Part shown: one piece after another, positions 27,138-34,761 of the stretch | Layout of the letters: each line of letters starts with the position of its first letter | Position numbering within the stretch: position 1 is the first letter of the stretch | From: an uncultured Arenicella sp. | Lineage (GTDB): Bacteria > Pseudomonadota > Gammaproteobacteria > Arenicellales > Arenicellaceae | Length of the DNA: 64,000 nucleotides | Direction of reading: 5' to 3' | NCBI GenBank assembly: GCA_947499305.1 | Contig: CANMNN010000014.1 | Coordinates: 1-64,000, forward strand | Notes under the pieces: model-generated | Databases searched by the model: none | What the model was told of the DNA's origin: nothing | The model's input: only the letters and a program-made list of their open reading frames with translations | Program-made: the position numbers and the translations under genes

Positions 27138-27428
27138 CTATATCGAATCAAATACCTCTATCTCGGGAGCACCTGTTACATGCTCTCCAAGTTGGGCGCC
27201 AATACGGCGATAATATTCAGCTTGTTGATGAGCATCGACAGCTTCCTGGTCTTGGTATTGCTCTAATACAATGTAGTCCAGCGGGTTAGAGCGTGATTTA
27301 TGCAGAGCATAAAATAAGCAACCCGGTTCCTGAGCATTTACCGCATCTTGCAGCTCCTTGAACAATGCCTCAAATTGATCTGCATGCCCGTCTTTTGCAG
27401 TAAGTTTTGCTGTAACGCCAATCGCCAT
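27138..27428 (-). CDS. antibiotic biosynthesis monooxygenase (ABM)-fold protein
   Basis: A 96-residue dimeric alpha/beta-barrel protein. The pattern TAKLTAKDGHADQFEALFKEL, EPGCLFYALHKS, YIVLEQYQDQEAVDAHQQAE is typical of ABM/YgiN-like quinol monooxygenases and related small enzymes. The precise reaction is not predictable for this family. It follows prpF by 74 bases on the same strand, so it may be the last gene of acnD-prpF-abm; that placement is not a standard part of methylcitrate loci. Confidence 0.85.
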   Translation of the reverse strand: MAIGVTAKLTAKDGHADQFEALFKELQDAVNAQEPGCLFYALHKSRSNPLDYIVLEQYQDQEAVDAHQQAEYYRRIGAQLGEHVTGAPEIEVFDSI

Positions 27429-27502
27429 GTTTTATCTCCGTAAATATTTCTTAAATAATGACGAAGAAGTATGGCATACCAAATGTGCTAAACATTACAC
27501 AT

Positions 27503-28696
27503 CTAAAACGCGTCAGCGGGCACTCGAATCGACCCGTCCATCAGAACGCGCGCACTGCGACTCATAACGGCTTTCTTAGCTTGCCATTCGCCGTCTTCAT
27601 GTGAAGCTTGGCCGCCAACTTTAAGCGTACCCGAGGGGTGACCAAAGCGAACGCTCTCGCGCTCTGAACCGCCCGCAGCAGCATTAACCACTGTGCCTGG
27701 AATTGCCGATGCGATGCTAATCGCGACGGCCGCGGTGCCCATCATGGCATGGTGTAGTTGCCCCATTGACAACGCTCTGACCAGTAAGTCAATTTCATTG
27801 GCTCTTACCTCTTTGCCGCTAGAGGATGTATAAGTTTTAGCAGCCCCGACAAACGCCACCTTGGGCGTGTGTTGTCTCGTGGCGGCTTGCTCTACACTTT
27901 CTACGAGCCCCATTGCTACAGCGCCATGTGCGCGAATCTGCTCAAACTTAGCTAGGGCCTTGGCATCACCATTAATATCAGCTTGCAACTCTGTTCCGCT
28001 ATAGCCAAGTTCATCAGCGTTAAGAAAGATCGTGGGAATGCCCGCGTTAATCATCGTGGCGGTGAAGGTTCCTACACCTGGAACCTCCAGATCATCGACT
28101 AGACTCCCCGTCGGAAACATTGCGCTGTCGCCCGATGAGGGGTCGATAAACTCTACTTTTACCTCAGCAGCTGGAAAAGTGACGCCATCAAGTTCGAAGT
28201 CGCCTGTTTCTTGAACTTCACCATTACAAATAGGCACATTAGCAATAATCGTTTTCTTTATATTAGCTTGCCAGATACGCACAACAGCAATACCGTTGTG
28301 GGGTATGCGATTAGCATCGACAAGCCCGTTGCTAATCGCAAACGAACCAACAGCCGCCGTTAAGTTACCGCAATTTCCGCTCCAATCGACAAACGGTCTA
28401 TCAATCGAAACCTGACCGAACAAGTAATCTACATCATGCTCGGGCTGCGAACTGCTCGATAGTATCACCGTCTTACTCGTACTCGAGGTCGCGCCCCCCA
28501 TACCATCGGTTTGCTTCCCATACGGATCAGGGCTACCGATTACGCGCAATAAAAAGTCATCTCTAGCCTGCCCCGGCTTTTGAGTGGCTTGAGGCATATC
28601 ACTCAGTTTAAAAAAAACGCCCTTGCTAGTTCCACCACGCATGTAACATGCGGGTACTTTTACTTGAGGAGCATGGCTTTTGTCTGTGTTGGTCAT
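27503..28696 (-). CDS. prpF: 2-methylaconitate cis-trans isomerase PrpF
   Basis: PrpF isomerises the 2-methylaconitate made by AcnD into the isomer that aconitase can rehydrate; AcnD and PrpF together replace PrpD. The 397 residues carry the family signature VPACYMRGGTSKGVFF at residues 13-28 and GGATSSTSKTVIL (about 64-76), with a second half of the duplicated diaminopimelate-epimerase-like fold. It follows acnD by 57 bases. The ribosome-binding region consists of a 14-bp sequence duplicated in tandem. Confidence 0.95.
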   Translation of the reverse strand: MTNTDKSHAPQVKVPACYMRGGTSKGVFFKLSDMPQATQKPGQARDDFLLRVIGSPDPYGKQTDGMGGATSSTSKTVILSSSSQPEHDVDYLFGQVSIDRPFVDWSGNCGNLTAAVGSFAISNGLVDANRIPHNGIAVVRIWQANIKKTIIANVPICNGEVQETGDFELDGVTFPAAEVKVEFIDPSSGDSAMFPTGSLVDDLEVPGVGTFTATMINAGIPTIFLNADELGYSGTELQADINGDAKALAKFEQIRAHGAVAMGLVESVEQAATRQHTPKVAFVGAAKTYTSSSGKEVRANEIDLLVRALSMGQLHHAMMGTAAVAISIASAIPGTVVNAAAGGSERESVRFGHPSGTLKVGGQASHEDGEWQAKKAVMSRSARVLMDGSIRVPADAF

Positions 28697-28697
28697 T

Positions 28698-28725
28698 GTT
28701 ACTGCGTCTCTGTTACTGCGTCTCT
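28698..28725 (-). repeat. 14-bp tandem duplication in the prpF leader
   Basis: GTTACTGCGTCTCT occurs twice without a gap (28698-28711 and 28712-28725), one base before the prpF start codon. On the mRNA this duplicates AGAGACGCAGTAAC, including the only purine-rich stretch that could serve as ribosome-binding site. Confidence 0.85.
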
Positions 28726-28753
28726 GTGAGTTAGTTCTAACTATTCAGCTCAA

Positions 28754-31351
28754 TTAACTAGATACTTGAGTATTTTCTAAAAAATCTTGCGCAAAACGCT
28801 GCAATACACCGCCCGCTTCATACACCCGTACCTCATCGGCGGTATCTAGTCGGCAAATCATCGTTGCCTCAAGCTGCTCACCGTTCATACGATTCACAAT
28901 TAACTTCATTCTGCCGCCTGGTGTGATATCGCCGTTCACGTCAAACGTTTCAGTACCGTCTAGTTCCAGTGTTTTACGATTAGTGCCTTCTTCAAACTGC
29001 AGAGGCAAAACGCCCATACCAAGCAAGTTTGTGCGATGGATGCGCTCGAAGCCCTCTGCTGCGATCACTTCCACACCGGCTAAACGAACACCCTTCGCCG
29101 CCCAATCCCTTGACGAACCTTGACCGTAATCGGCACCCGCAACAACAATCAAAGGCTGACCTCGATCCATATAGGTTTCAATTGCCTCCCACATTCGAGT
29201 TACCTCTCCATCAGGTTCGATACGCGCCAGAGAACCCTGAACTATCTCGCCATTCTTCTGAACCATTTCGTTCAGCAATTTAGGATTAGCAAACGTAGCG
29301 CGCTGCGCTGTTAGGTGGTCACCACGATGTGTCGCGTATGAATTGAAATCGACTTCTGGAACGCCCATCTTAGCTAGGTAAGCACCTGCCGCGCTATCGA
29401 GCATGATTGCGTTCGACGGAGACAAGTGATCAGTAGTGATGTTATCGCCCAAAATCGCTAGAGGGCGCATTCCAGTCATGGTGCGCTCTCCCGCCAACGC
29501 GCCTTCCCAATACGGTGGCCGACGAATGTAAGTGCTCATTTCCCGGTACTGGTACAAGGGACTTATTTTTTCGCCATTGTCCAGTTGCACTGAAAACATG
29601 GGCTCATAGATATCTCTAAACTGCTGTGGTTTAACGCTTTTTGCCACGATGGCATCGATTTCTTCGTCCGTCGGCCAAATGTCTTTCAAGGTTACCGGTT
29701 TCCCATCTTGATCTTCACCGAGTGAATCTTTCTCAATATCAAAGCGAATAGTTCCAGCAATTGCATAAGCAACAACCAACGGCGGCGAGGCTAAGAATGC
29801 TTGCTTTGCAAAGGGATGAATTCGGCCATCGAAATTTCGATTGCCAGATAGCACTGCCGTCGAATATAAATCCCGGTCGACTACTTCCTTCTGGATAATA
29901 GGATCAAGGGCGCCACTCATGCCATTGCACGTGGTACAAGCGAAACCAACAATACCGAACCCGAGTGACTCTAGTTCGCTCAACAGATCGGCATCCTTAA
30001 GATACAACTCAACAGTTTTAGAGCCAGGTGCGAGCGATGTCTTAACCCAAGGTTTACGCGTTAAGCCAAGCTTATTCGCATTGCGAGCAATTAAGCCAGC
30101 GGCGATTACATTCCGTGGATTACTCGTATTAGTGCAACTAGTAATTGCGGCGATGATTACCGCGCCATCTGGCATTTTGCCTTCTTCGTTTTCAACCTCT
30201 CCAGTGATTCCGGCCTCAGCAAGCTCGCTAGTGGAAACACGTCTATGAGGGCTCGATGGCCCCGCAATATTTCGCCCCACTGACGACAAATCAAATTTAA
30301 GAACTCGTTCGTACTCAGCCTCAACCATGCCATCAGCCCAAAGACCAGTTTCTTTTGCGTAGGTTTCAACCAATTGAACTTGGCTATCCTCGCGGCCTGT
30401 GAGTTTTAAGTAGTCGATAGTATTCTGATCAATGTAAAACATCGCCGCGGTAGCGCCAAACTCAGGTGTCATATTTGAGATCGTAGCGCGGTCACCGAGC
30501 GTTAAGTCAGCCGCACCCTCTCCATAAAATTCAAGATAAGAAGAAACTACTCGCTCTTTTCGTAAAAACTCCGTAATTGCTAAAACAATATCAGTCGCGG
30601 TAATCCCCGCTTGACGCTTACCGGTAAGCTCAACGCCAATAATATCTGGCAAACGCATGTAAGACGGTCGGCCCAGCATCACTGTTTCTGCTTCTAAGCC
30701 TCCGACACCAAGCGCTATTACACCAAGCGCATCAACATGTGGCGTATGTGAATCTGTACCAACCAAAGTATCAGGAAATGCCACACCCTCACGCGCGTGG
30801 ATCACAGGTGACATTTTCTCCAGATTAATTTGATGCATGATGCCATTGCCAGGCTGAATAACATCGACGTTTTTAAACGCTTTTTTGCACCAATTAATAA
30901 AGTGAAAACGGTCATCATTGCGGCGATTTTCAATTTCACGATTTTTCTCAAAAGCGTCTTTTTCAAACCCCGCGTGCTCTACCGCTAAAGAATGGTCAAC
31001 TATCAACTGAGTAGGCACCACCGGGTTTACTTGCGCAGGGTCCCCACCCCTCTCGGCTATAGCATCTCGTAGACCAGACAAATCTACCAACGCCGTTTGC
31101 CCTAATATGTCATGACATACAACCCTAGCAGGATACCAAGGAAAATCTAAATCGCGCTTTCGATCAATGATCTGTTTTAACGATGCCTCTAACGAACTAG
31201 GCTCACATCTGCGAACCAAGTTTTCAGCTAATACCTTTGATGTATAGGGCAATTTGACGTACGCACCGGGAGTAATTGCCTCCACAGCAGCACGAGTATC
31301 ATAAAAATCAAGGTCAGTTGAGGCGAGTTTTCTTCTAAATTCAGAATTCAT
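28754..31351 (-). CDS. acnD: Fe/S-dependent 2-methylisocitrate dehydratase AcnD
   Basis: AcnD dehydrates 2-methylcitrate in the methylcitrate cycle, using a [4Fe-4S] cluster. The 865-residue aconitase-family protein shows the cluster cysteines in SCTNTSNP and FACTTCNGMSG, and the swivel domain with GADYGQGSSRDWAAKG. Its length and pairing with prpF distinguish it from AcnA. It is transcribed towards prpBC but from its own promoter, about 130-205 bp downstream of two GntR-type operators. The ribosome-binding site is weak. Confidence 0.95.
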   Translation of the reverse strand: MNSEFRRKLASTDLDFYDTRAAVEAITPGAYVKLPYTSKVLAENLVRRCEPSSLEASLKQIIDRKRDLDFPWYPARVVCHDILGQTALVDLSGLRDAIAERGGDPAQVNPVVPTQLIVDHSLAVEHAGFEKDAFEKNREIENRRNDDRFHFINWCKKAFKNVDVIQPGNGIMHQINLEKMSPVIHAREGVAFPDTLVGTDSHTPHVDALGVIALGVGGLEAETVMLGRPSYMRLPDIIGVELTGKRQAGITATDIVLAITEFLRKERVVSSYLEFYGEGAADLTLGDRATISNMTPEFGATAAMFYIDQNTIDYLKLTGREDSQVQLVETYAKETGLWADGMVEAEYERVLKFDLSSVGRNIAGPSSPHRRVSTSELAEAGITGEVENEEGKMPDGAVIIAAITSCTNTSNPRNVIAAGLIARNANKLGLTRKPWVKTSLAPGSKTVELYLKDADLLSELESLGFGIVGFACTTCNGMSGALDPIIQKEVVDRDLYSTAVLSGNRNFDGRIHPFAKQAFLASPPLVVAYAIAGTIRFDIEKDSLGEDQDGKPVTLKDIWPTDEEIDAIVAKSVKPQQFRDIYEPMFSVQLDNGEKISPLYQYREMSTYIRRPPYWEGALAGERTMTGMRPLAILGDNITTDHLSPSNAIMLDSAAGAYLAKMGVPEVDFNSYATHRGDHLTAQRATFANPKLLNEMVQKNGEIVQGSLARIEPDGEVTRMWEAIETYMDRGQPLIVVAGADYGQGSSRDWAAKGVRLAGVEVIAAEGFERIHRTNLLGMGVLPLQFEEGTNRKTLELDGTETFDVNGDITPGGRMKLIVNRMNGEQLEATMICRLDTADEVRVYEAGGVLQRFAQDFLENTQVSS

Positions 31352-31482
31352 AAGATTTGGTGTATGAGGTTATCTTTGGAAAATTAGCAGTAGTGAGCCT
31401 AATTTGGGGTCGCTTTTGCCGCCAACACATCCGAGCCGAGACTATAACTCCGAACGTTCATAACTTTGGCAATAGAACGCAT

Positions 31483-31494
31483 ATTGTTTACAAT
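31483..31494. promoter_or_regulatory. proximal GntR-type operator upstream of acnD
   Basis: ATTGTTTACAAT sits in a 16-bp segment, ATATTGTTTACAATAA (31481-31496), that is the exact reverse complement of the segment at 31543-31558. It is one base different from the site before gntR. Confidence 0.7.
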
Positions 31495-31517
31495 AAAATA
31501 AGTTGAAAGCAAAATAC

Positions 31518-31532
31518 AGGCTCATTGAGCCT
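31518..31532. promoter_or_regulatory. inverted repeat between the acnD operators
   Basis: AGGCTC (31518-31523) and GAGCCT (31527-31532) form perfect 6-bp arms around ATT. Its centre lies 25.5 bp from the upstream operator in the acnD reading direction, mirroring the layout at gntR although the arm sequence differs. Confidence 0.5.
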
Positions 31533-31544
31533 AATCACTCAATT

Positions 31545-31556
31545 ATTGTAAACAAT
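31545..31556. promoter_or_regulatory. distal GntR-type operator upstream of acnD
   Basis: ATTGTAAACAAT, within TTATTGTAAACAATAT (31543-31558), is the exact inverse of the proximal site and lies exactly 62 bp from it, close to six helical turns. Confidence 0.7.
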
Positions 31557-31750
31557 ATCATAGCATAAATTCTCTAAACACTGGAATAAGAGATGTCTTT
31601 TCATTGTCACTGAAGACACTTAGCGAACGACTTTTTATAACTAAAAACAATAGTCAAATAAGATATTCTTTTAAAAGCATGCCAATTAATTATTTCATTC
31701 CTTTGAAGAATATCTAATATGAGATTAAACCATTTTAAAAAAGCTATTTA

Positions 31751-31835
31751 GGAGCGCATATTACACCTGTCGGCGCGGCAGACCCGCTCCGCAACTAACC
31801 AACTTTCAGATTTATTAATTAACAAACTACAGGTG
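31751..31835 (+). promoter_or_regulatory. structured leader of the small ORF with possible RBS sequestration
   Basis: GGAGCG (31751-31756) can pair with CGCTCC (31785-31790), enclosing CACCTGT (31764-31770). CACCTGT is perfectly complementary to ACAGGTG (31829-31835), which contains the likely Shine-Dalgarno AGGTG of the 23-codon ORF. The two pairings could be alternatives, one exposing and one hiding the ribosome-binding site. It matches no riboswitch class I know. Confidence 0.4.
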
Positions 31836-31840
31836 CTATT

Positions 31841-31912
31841 ATGGAAATCATGACCATCGTAACGATTGTACTTCTTGGATTAGTTGCTTTTAACGAGCTA
31901 ACTGACCACTAG
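31841..31912 (+). CDS. putative 23-residue membrane peptide
   Basis: ATG to TAG encodes MEIMTIVTIVLLGLVAFNEL followed by TDH: one hydrophobic helix with a short polar C-terminus, the shape of small single-pass regulatory or complex-stabilising proteins such as KdpF or YnhF, though I see no sequence match. AGGTG precedes the ATG by 5 bases. A strong plus-strand terminator at 32007-32040 has no other plus-strand gene to serve. If not translated, the same transcript (about 31740-32040) would be a structured small RNA. Confidence 0.5.
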   Translation: MEIMTIVTIVLLGLVAFNELTDH

Positions 31913-31927
31913 TCAAACGAATACATC

Positions 31928-31963
31928 GCGTGAAAGTTCAAGTTATCTAGTTAACTTGCACGC
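31928..31963 (+). ncRNA. predicted stem in the 3' part of the small-ORF transcript
   Basis: GCGTG (31928-31932) pairs with CACGC (31959-31963), and CAAGTTA (31939-31945) with TAACTTG (31952-31958), giving a 12-bp stem with one six-base bulge. It lies between the small ORF and its terminator and could be a 3' UTR element or the body of a small RNA. Confidence 0.4.
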
Positions 31964-32006
31964 ACTAGCCTCACTCCTCAGTTCGCTAGCCCAAACTTAC
32001 ATTTCG

Positions 32007-32040
32007 AGCCTCGTTATTCTAGAAATAACGAGGCTTTTTT
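32007..32040 (+). terminator. plus-strand rho-independent terminator
   Basis: AGCCTCGTTATT (32007-32018) pairs perfectly with AATAACGAGGCT (32024-32035) across CTAGA, followed by six T. There is no A-run on the left, so it is directional for plus. The downstream gene suhB is on minus, so it must end the small-ORF transcript. Confidence 0.92.
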
Positions 32041-32079
32041 ATGTTTCCGGTACAGTATTGGCAACTATCCAAGCGACTA

Positions 32080-32880
32080 TTAAAGGCGCCGATAGTTCGC
32101 GCGACTAATCTTGACCATTTCAGTGTGAGCCTTGGGACTCGCGGCGACAATGTCTCCAGTTGCTAAATATTGATTGCTCCCATGCAAATCTGACACCGTT
32201 CCGCCCGCTTCTAAGACTAATAGAACGCCAGCTGCGATATCCCATAACTTGAGCTTCGCTTCCCAGAATCCATCATATCGTCCAGCTGCAACGTAGGCTA
32301 AATCGAGTGCCGCCGCACCAAGCCGACGAAGACCGCTGGTCTCAATATTCAACAGATCAAGCATGGTTGCAGTAAAGCTGTCGACTTCAGCTAGATTGTC
32401 GCCACTGAAGGGAACTCCTGTTGAATACAAACCACCTCTCGCAGAGTCGATATTGCTTACATGAATTCTCTTGTCGTTCAAAAAAGCTCCCTGGCCTAGT
32501 GAAGCCCTGAAAAGCTCATTTTTAGCCGGATCGAAAACAACAGCATGCTCTAAGGCTCCATCGACAATAAGACCTATAGACACGGCATAGTGAGGAATAG
32601 CGCGCAAAAAATTAGTTGTACCATCCAACGGATCAATAACCCACTGAACTCCAGTCTTCTCGCCGACGACACCGTACTCTTCGCCTATAATCTGATGGTC
32701 TGGGAAAGCCGATAAAATGGTTTCTCTAATCGCATTTTCAGAATTACGATCGACCTCAGAGACATAATCGTGCAATGACTTTTGCTCTACCGTAAGACTG
32801 TCTAGCTGGTTTGCGCCACGTTTGATAACGTCGCCACCAGCGCGTGCCGCTCTTATTGCGACTTTTAATAGTTCATGCAT
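32080..32880 (-). CDS. suhB: inositol-1-monophosphatase family protein SuhB
   Basis: A magnesium-dependent phosphatase of the IMPase family (266 residues). Metal-binding motifs are GEEYG, WVIDPLDGTTNF and the late KLWDIAAGVLLVLEAGG. In E. coli SuhB both hydrolyses inositol-1-phosphate and takes part in ribosomal RNA antitermination; which role dominates here cannot be told from sequence. Length matches E. coli SuhB (267). It lies downstream of the tetR gene but behind its terminator, so it probably has its own promoter. Confidence 0.9.
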   Translation of the reverse strand: MHELLKVAIRAARAGGDVIKRGANQLDSLTVEQKSLHDYVSEVDRNSENAIRETILSAFPDHQIIGEEYGVVGEKTGVQWVIDPLDGTTNFLRAIPHYAVSIGLIVDGALEHAVVFDPAKNELFRASLGQGAFLNDKRIHVSNIDSARGGLYSTGVPFSGDNLAEVDSFTATMLDLLNIETSGLRRLGAAALDLAYVAAGRYDGFWEAKLKLWDIAAGVLLVLEAGGTVSDLHGSNQYLATGDIVAASPKAHTEMVKISRANYRRL

Positions 32881-32913
32881 GACATAAGTATGATTTAGCT
32901 CGGTCTATCACGC

Positions 32914-32946
32914 AAATAAAAAAGGGCGCTCGATAAGCGAGCACCC
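32914..32946 (-). terminator. terminator of the tetR gene at 33009-33596
   Basis: On the minus strand, GGGTGCTCG pairs with CGAGCGCCC (one G-U wobble) around CTTAT and is followed by six T. Confidence 0.85.
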
Positions 32947-33008
32947 TCTTTAATACAGTTCTCGGGTTCAATCTTGAGAGTGCCCCTTGAACTCAAACCA
33001 GCTTTTAC

Positions 33009-33596
33009 TTAATACGGCTTAGCGATGTAACCATCTAAACCATGTGGAATCAGCCGACCAATTTGGCGTGAAACCGACGCTATATCCTTCATAGAGGTTT
33101 CATCAATTAACCAGCCTTGTACCGTACCGATAATACCACCAGCATAAAAATCCGAGATGGTATCAAGCTGACGTGCATTGAAATTATGGTTGAACTGAAA
33201 CAAGATTCGATCAGAAATCAAACGCGAAATAAGTGTTTTTAAAAGCGATAAACATTGAATGCCTGCCTGACCGGTAAAGGCGGCGCGCATCATTGTTCTC
33301 TCTTTGTCACATTCTTCAAGCAAGTTTCGCACACTAACTTCAACAAACTCTTCTCGACCAATTTCGGAACTCTGAATCAAAGCTTCGGTTTTGGTCCACG
33401 CTTTTTCAAATAGAGCCTCTATGCGAGACAGCAAAATCGATTGTTTGCTATCAAAGTTAGAATAAAATGTCTGACGACTTACACCGGCGGTTTTAGTCAA
33501 TTCACCGATAGTAATCTCGTCAATCGTCTTGTTCTGTAAATGCTGCGCTAACGCTAGCTGAAGCTTTTCTTGGCTTCTTCGTTTTCTTAAGTCCAC
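33009..33596 (-). CDS. TetR-family regulator
   Basis: A 195-residue TetR-family regulator. The helix-turn-helix is TIGELTKTAGVSRQTFYSNF (about 27-46), followed by an all-helical effector domain of unknown ligand. It is monocistronic with its own terminator. The nearest genes are suhB downstream and, after a 559-bp gap, the lipoprotein/outer-membrane protein pair on the other strand; either its own promoter or that divergent region could hold its target. No structural gene identifies its ligand. Confidence 0.9.
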   Translation of the reverse strand: MDLRKRRSQEKLQLALAQHLQNKTIDEITIGELTKTAGVSRQTFYSNFDSKQSILLSRIEALFEKAWTKTEALIQSSEIGREEFVEVSVRNLLEECDKERTMMRAAFTGQAGIQCLSLLKTLISRLISDRILFQFNHNFNARQLDTISDFYAGGIIGTVQGWLIDETSMKDIASVSRQIGRLIPHGLDGYIAKPY

Positions 33597-34155
33597 AATA
33601 TACCCCTACAAAGTGCGCTAATAAAAAATTCCATGTAATAATGTCTTACCCGACTTAATCCGGCTTGTTCTCATGATCAAACCAATACTCCATTTCCTAA
33701 ACACGTAAAGCCTAGAAAGTTGTGAATCAATGAGGCTTACCGACACTGCTACAAAATCAAACTTAAACAACAGCGGTCCAATCTAAAGAATGGACTATTG
33801 TTTAACTTGCTTATGTAAGCTTACTTTATTATAAATCAACGCAAACCTACAAAACATGCGCAATTAGACAATGTTCTAGTCAAATTTCCAACAACTTAAC
33901 GAACTATGTTACGAAACTTCACAAAATGACTTTTAATTAACATTGATTCTAGATGCTATGTCTAAGTTAAATAAGCACTTTAGCCAAAAGTATCATGGCA
34001 TTGCTGCCTGACTTGCTTAGGTCACGATGAAGCTTAATTAAGTAAAATGTCACATAATGTTGTAAAACCGACATCCAAACTGAACGCCCTTTGCACCAGT
34101 GATAAACACCTTTGACCAACAAATCAGCGCCAAAGCCGGCTGATAAAACAAGTAT
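33597..34155. other. 559-bp AT-rich divergent intergenic region
   Basis: Unusually long for this compact window. AAACAA and GTCCA (near 33766-33781) are mirrored by TGGAC and TTGTTT (near 33791-33804), a nested dyad. GCTTA/TAAGC (33809-33820) overlaps TAAGCTTA. ATCAGC/GCTGAT arms (about 34122-34143) form a hairpin just before the lipoprotein start. These are candidate control sites for the TetR protein or for the lipoprotein pair. I see no convincing coding frame or RNA gene. Confidence 0.55.
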
Positions 34156-34701
34156 ATGTATAGAAAAGTCCGATTATCCTTAGTGATGTTTATCACTCTA
34201 TTCACGGTCGCATGCGCTACTGACCCTAGTAACGAAAACTGGCCAAGCGATCTACCCGATCGCAGAATATTTGTTGATGCTTATCTAGAAAAAAGAGGCA
34301 TCTCTGAAGCTACATCTGTTGCAATTGAAAACCACTTAGTTTGGATAATACGCTTTTACCAAGGCACCGTACTGTATCCAAATGGCTGGAATCGAGTTTC
34401 GGATCGCTTTCTAGCATCAATAGAGAATACAAAAGCAAAAAAGGCGATGAAACAAAGGCTAGAAAAACTTGGCACTCGAATCGCCAACGAATGGGCTCAA
34501 AATAACGACGTGCGCCTGATTAACAGCACCAATGTTGCTACTTGGGGAAGCGCCTTGCGCACTGCAGCTGAGACCAATGATCAAACAAACTTCGTAACCG
34601 CGGTAGAGAAAGACGTTGAACTCTTGATTCAAGGACTACTTAAATCTAACGAGGTTGACTATCAGAGATACTATCCTGAAGAAGACTATGATAACTTTTA
34701 A
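34156..34701 (+). CDS. putative lipoprotein, function unknown
   Basis: A 181-residue protein with a lipoprotein signal: MYRKVRLSLVMFITLFTVAC, lipobox TVAC with Cys at residue 20 and Ala-Thr-Asp following (no Asp at +2, so outer-membrane sorting is expected). The mature part is mostly helical and charged, without a recognised domain. No Shine-Dalgarno is evident, and a small hairpin precedes the ATG. It is 60 bases upstream of an outer-membrane-like protein gene on the same strand, so the two are probably one unit at the cell surface. Confidence 0.75.
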   Translation: MYRKVRLSLVMFITLFTVACATDPSNENWPSDLPDRRIFVDAYLEKRGISEATSVAIENHLVWIIRFYQGTVLYPNGWNRVSDRFLASIENTKAKKAMKQRLEKLGTRIANEWAQNNDVRLINSTNVATWGSALRTAAETNDQTNFVTAVEKDVELLIQGLLKSNEVDYQRYYPEEDYDNF

Positions 34702-34761
34702 GGCATGATGAGAGCCGCTTAATTGCAACGCTGAATATCAACTCCGAGGATCACATAAAAC

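Larger units (their letters stand above)
31352..31700. other. acnD upstream regulatory region
   Basis: A long AT-rich control region. It holds the paired GntR-type operators described separately and, between 31560 and 31700, A/T-rich sequence without a clear motif. No coding frame of note. Both the acnD promoter (minus) and that of the small plus-strand locus starting near 31740 must lie within 31352-31750. Confidence 0.6.

Noticed and set aside
31751-31835. Known riboswitch in the small-ORF leader
   Set aside because: I compared it from memory with guanidine, cobalamin, SAM, glutamine and similar classes and found no matching core, so it is reported only as a structured leader.
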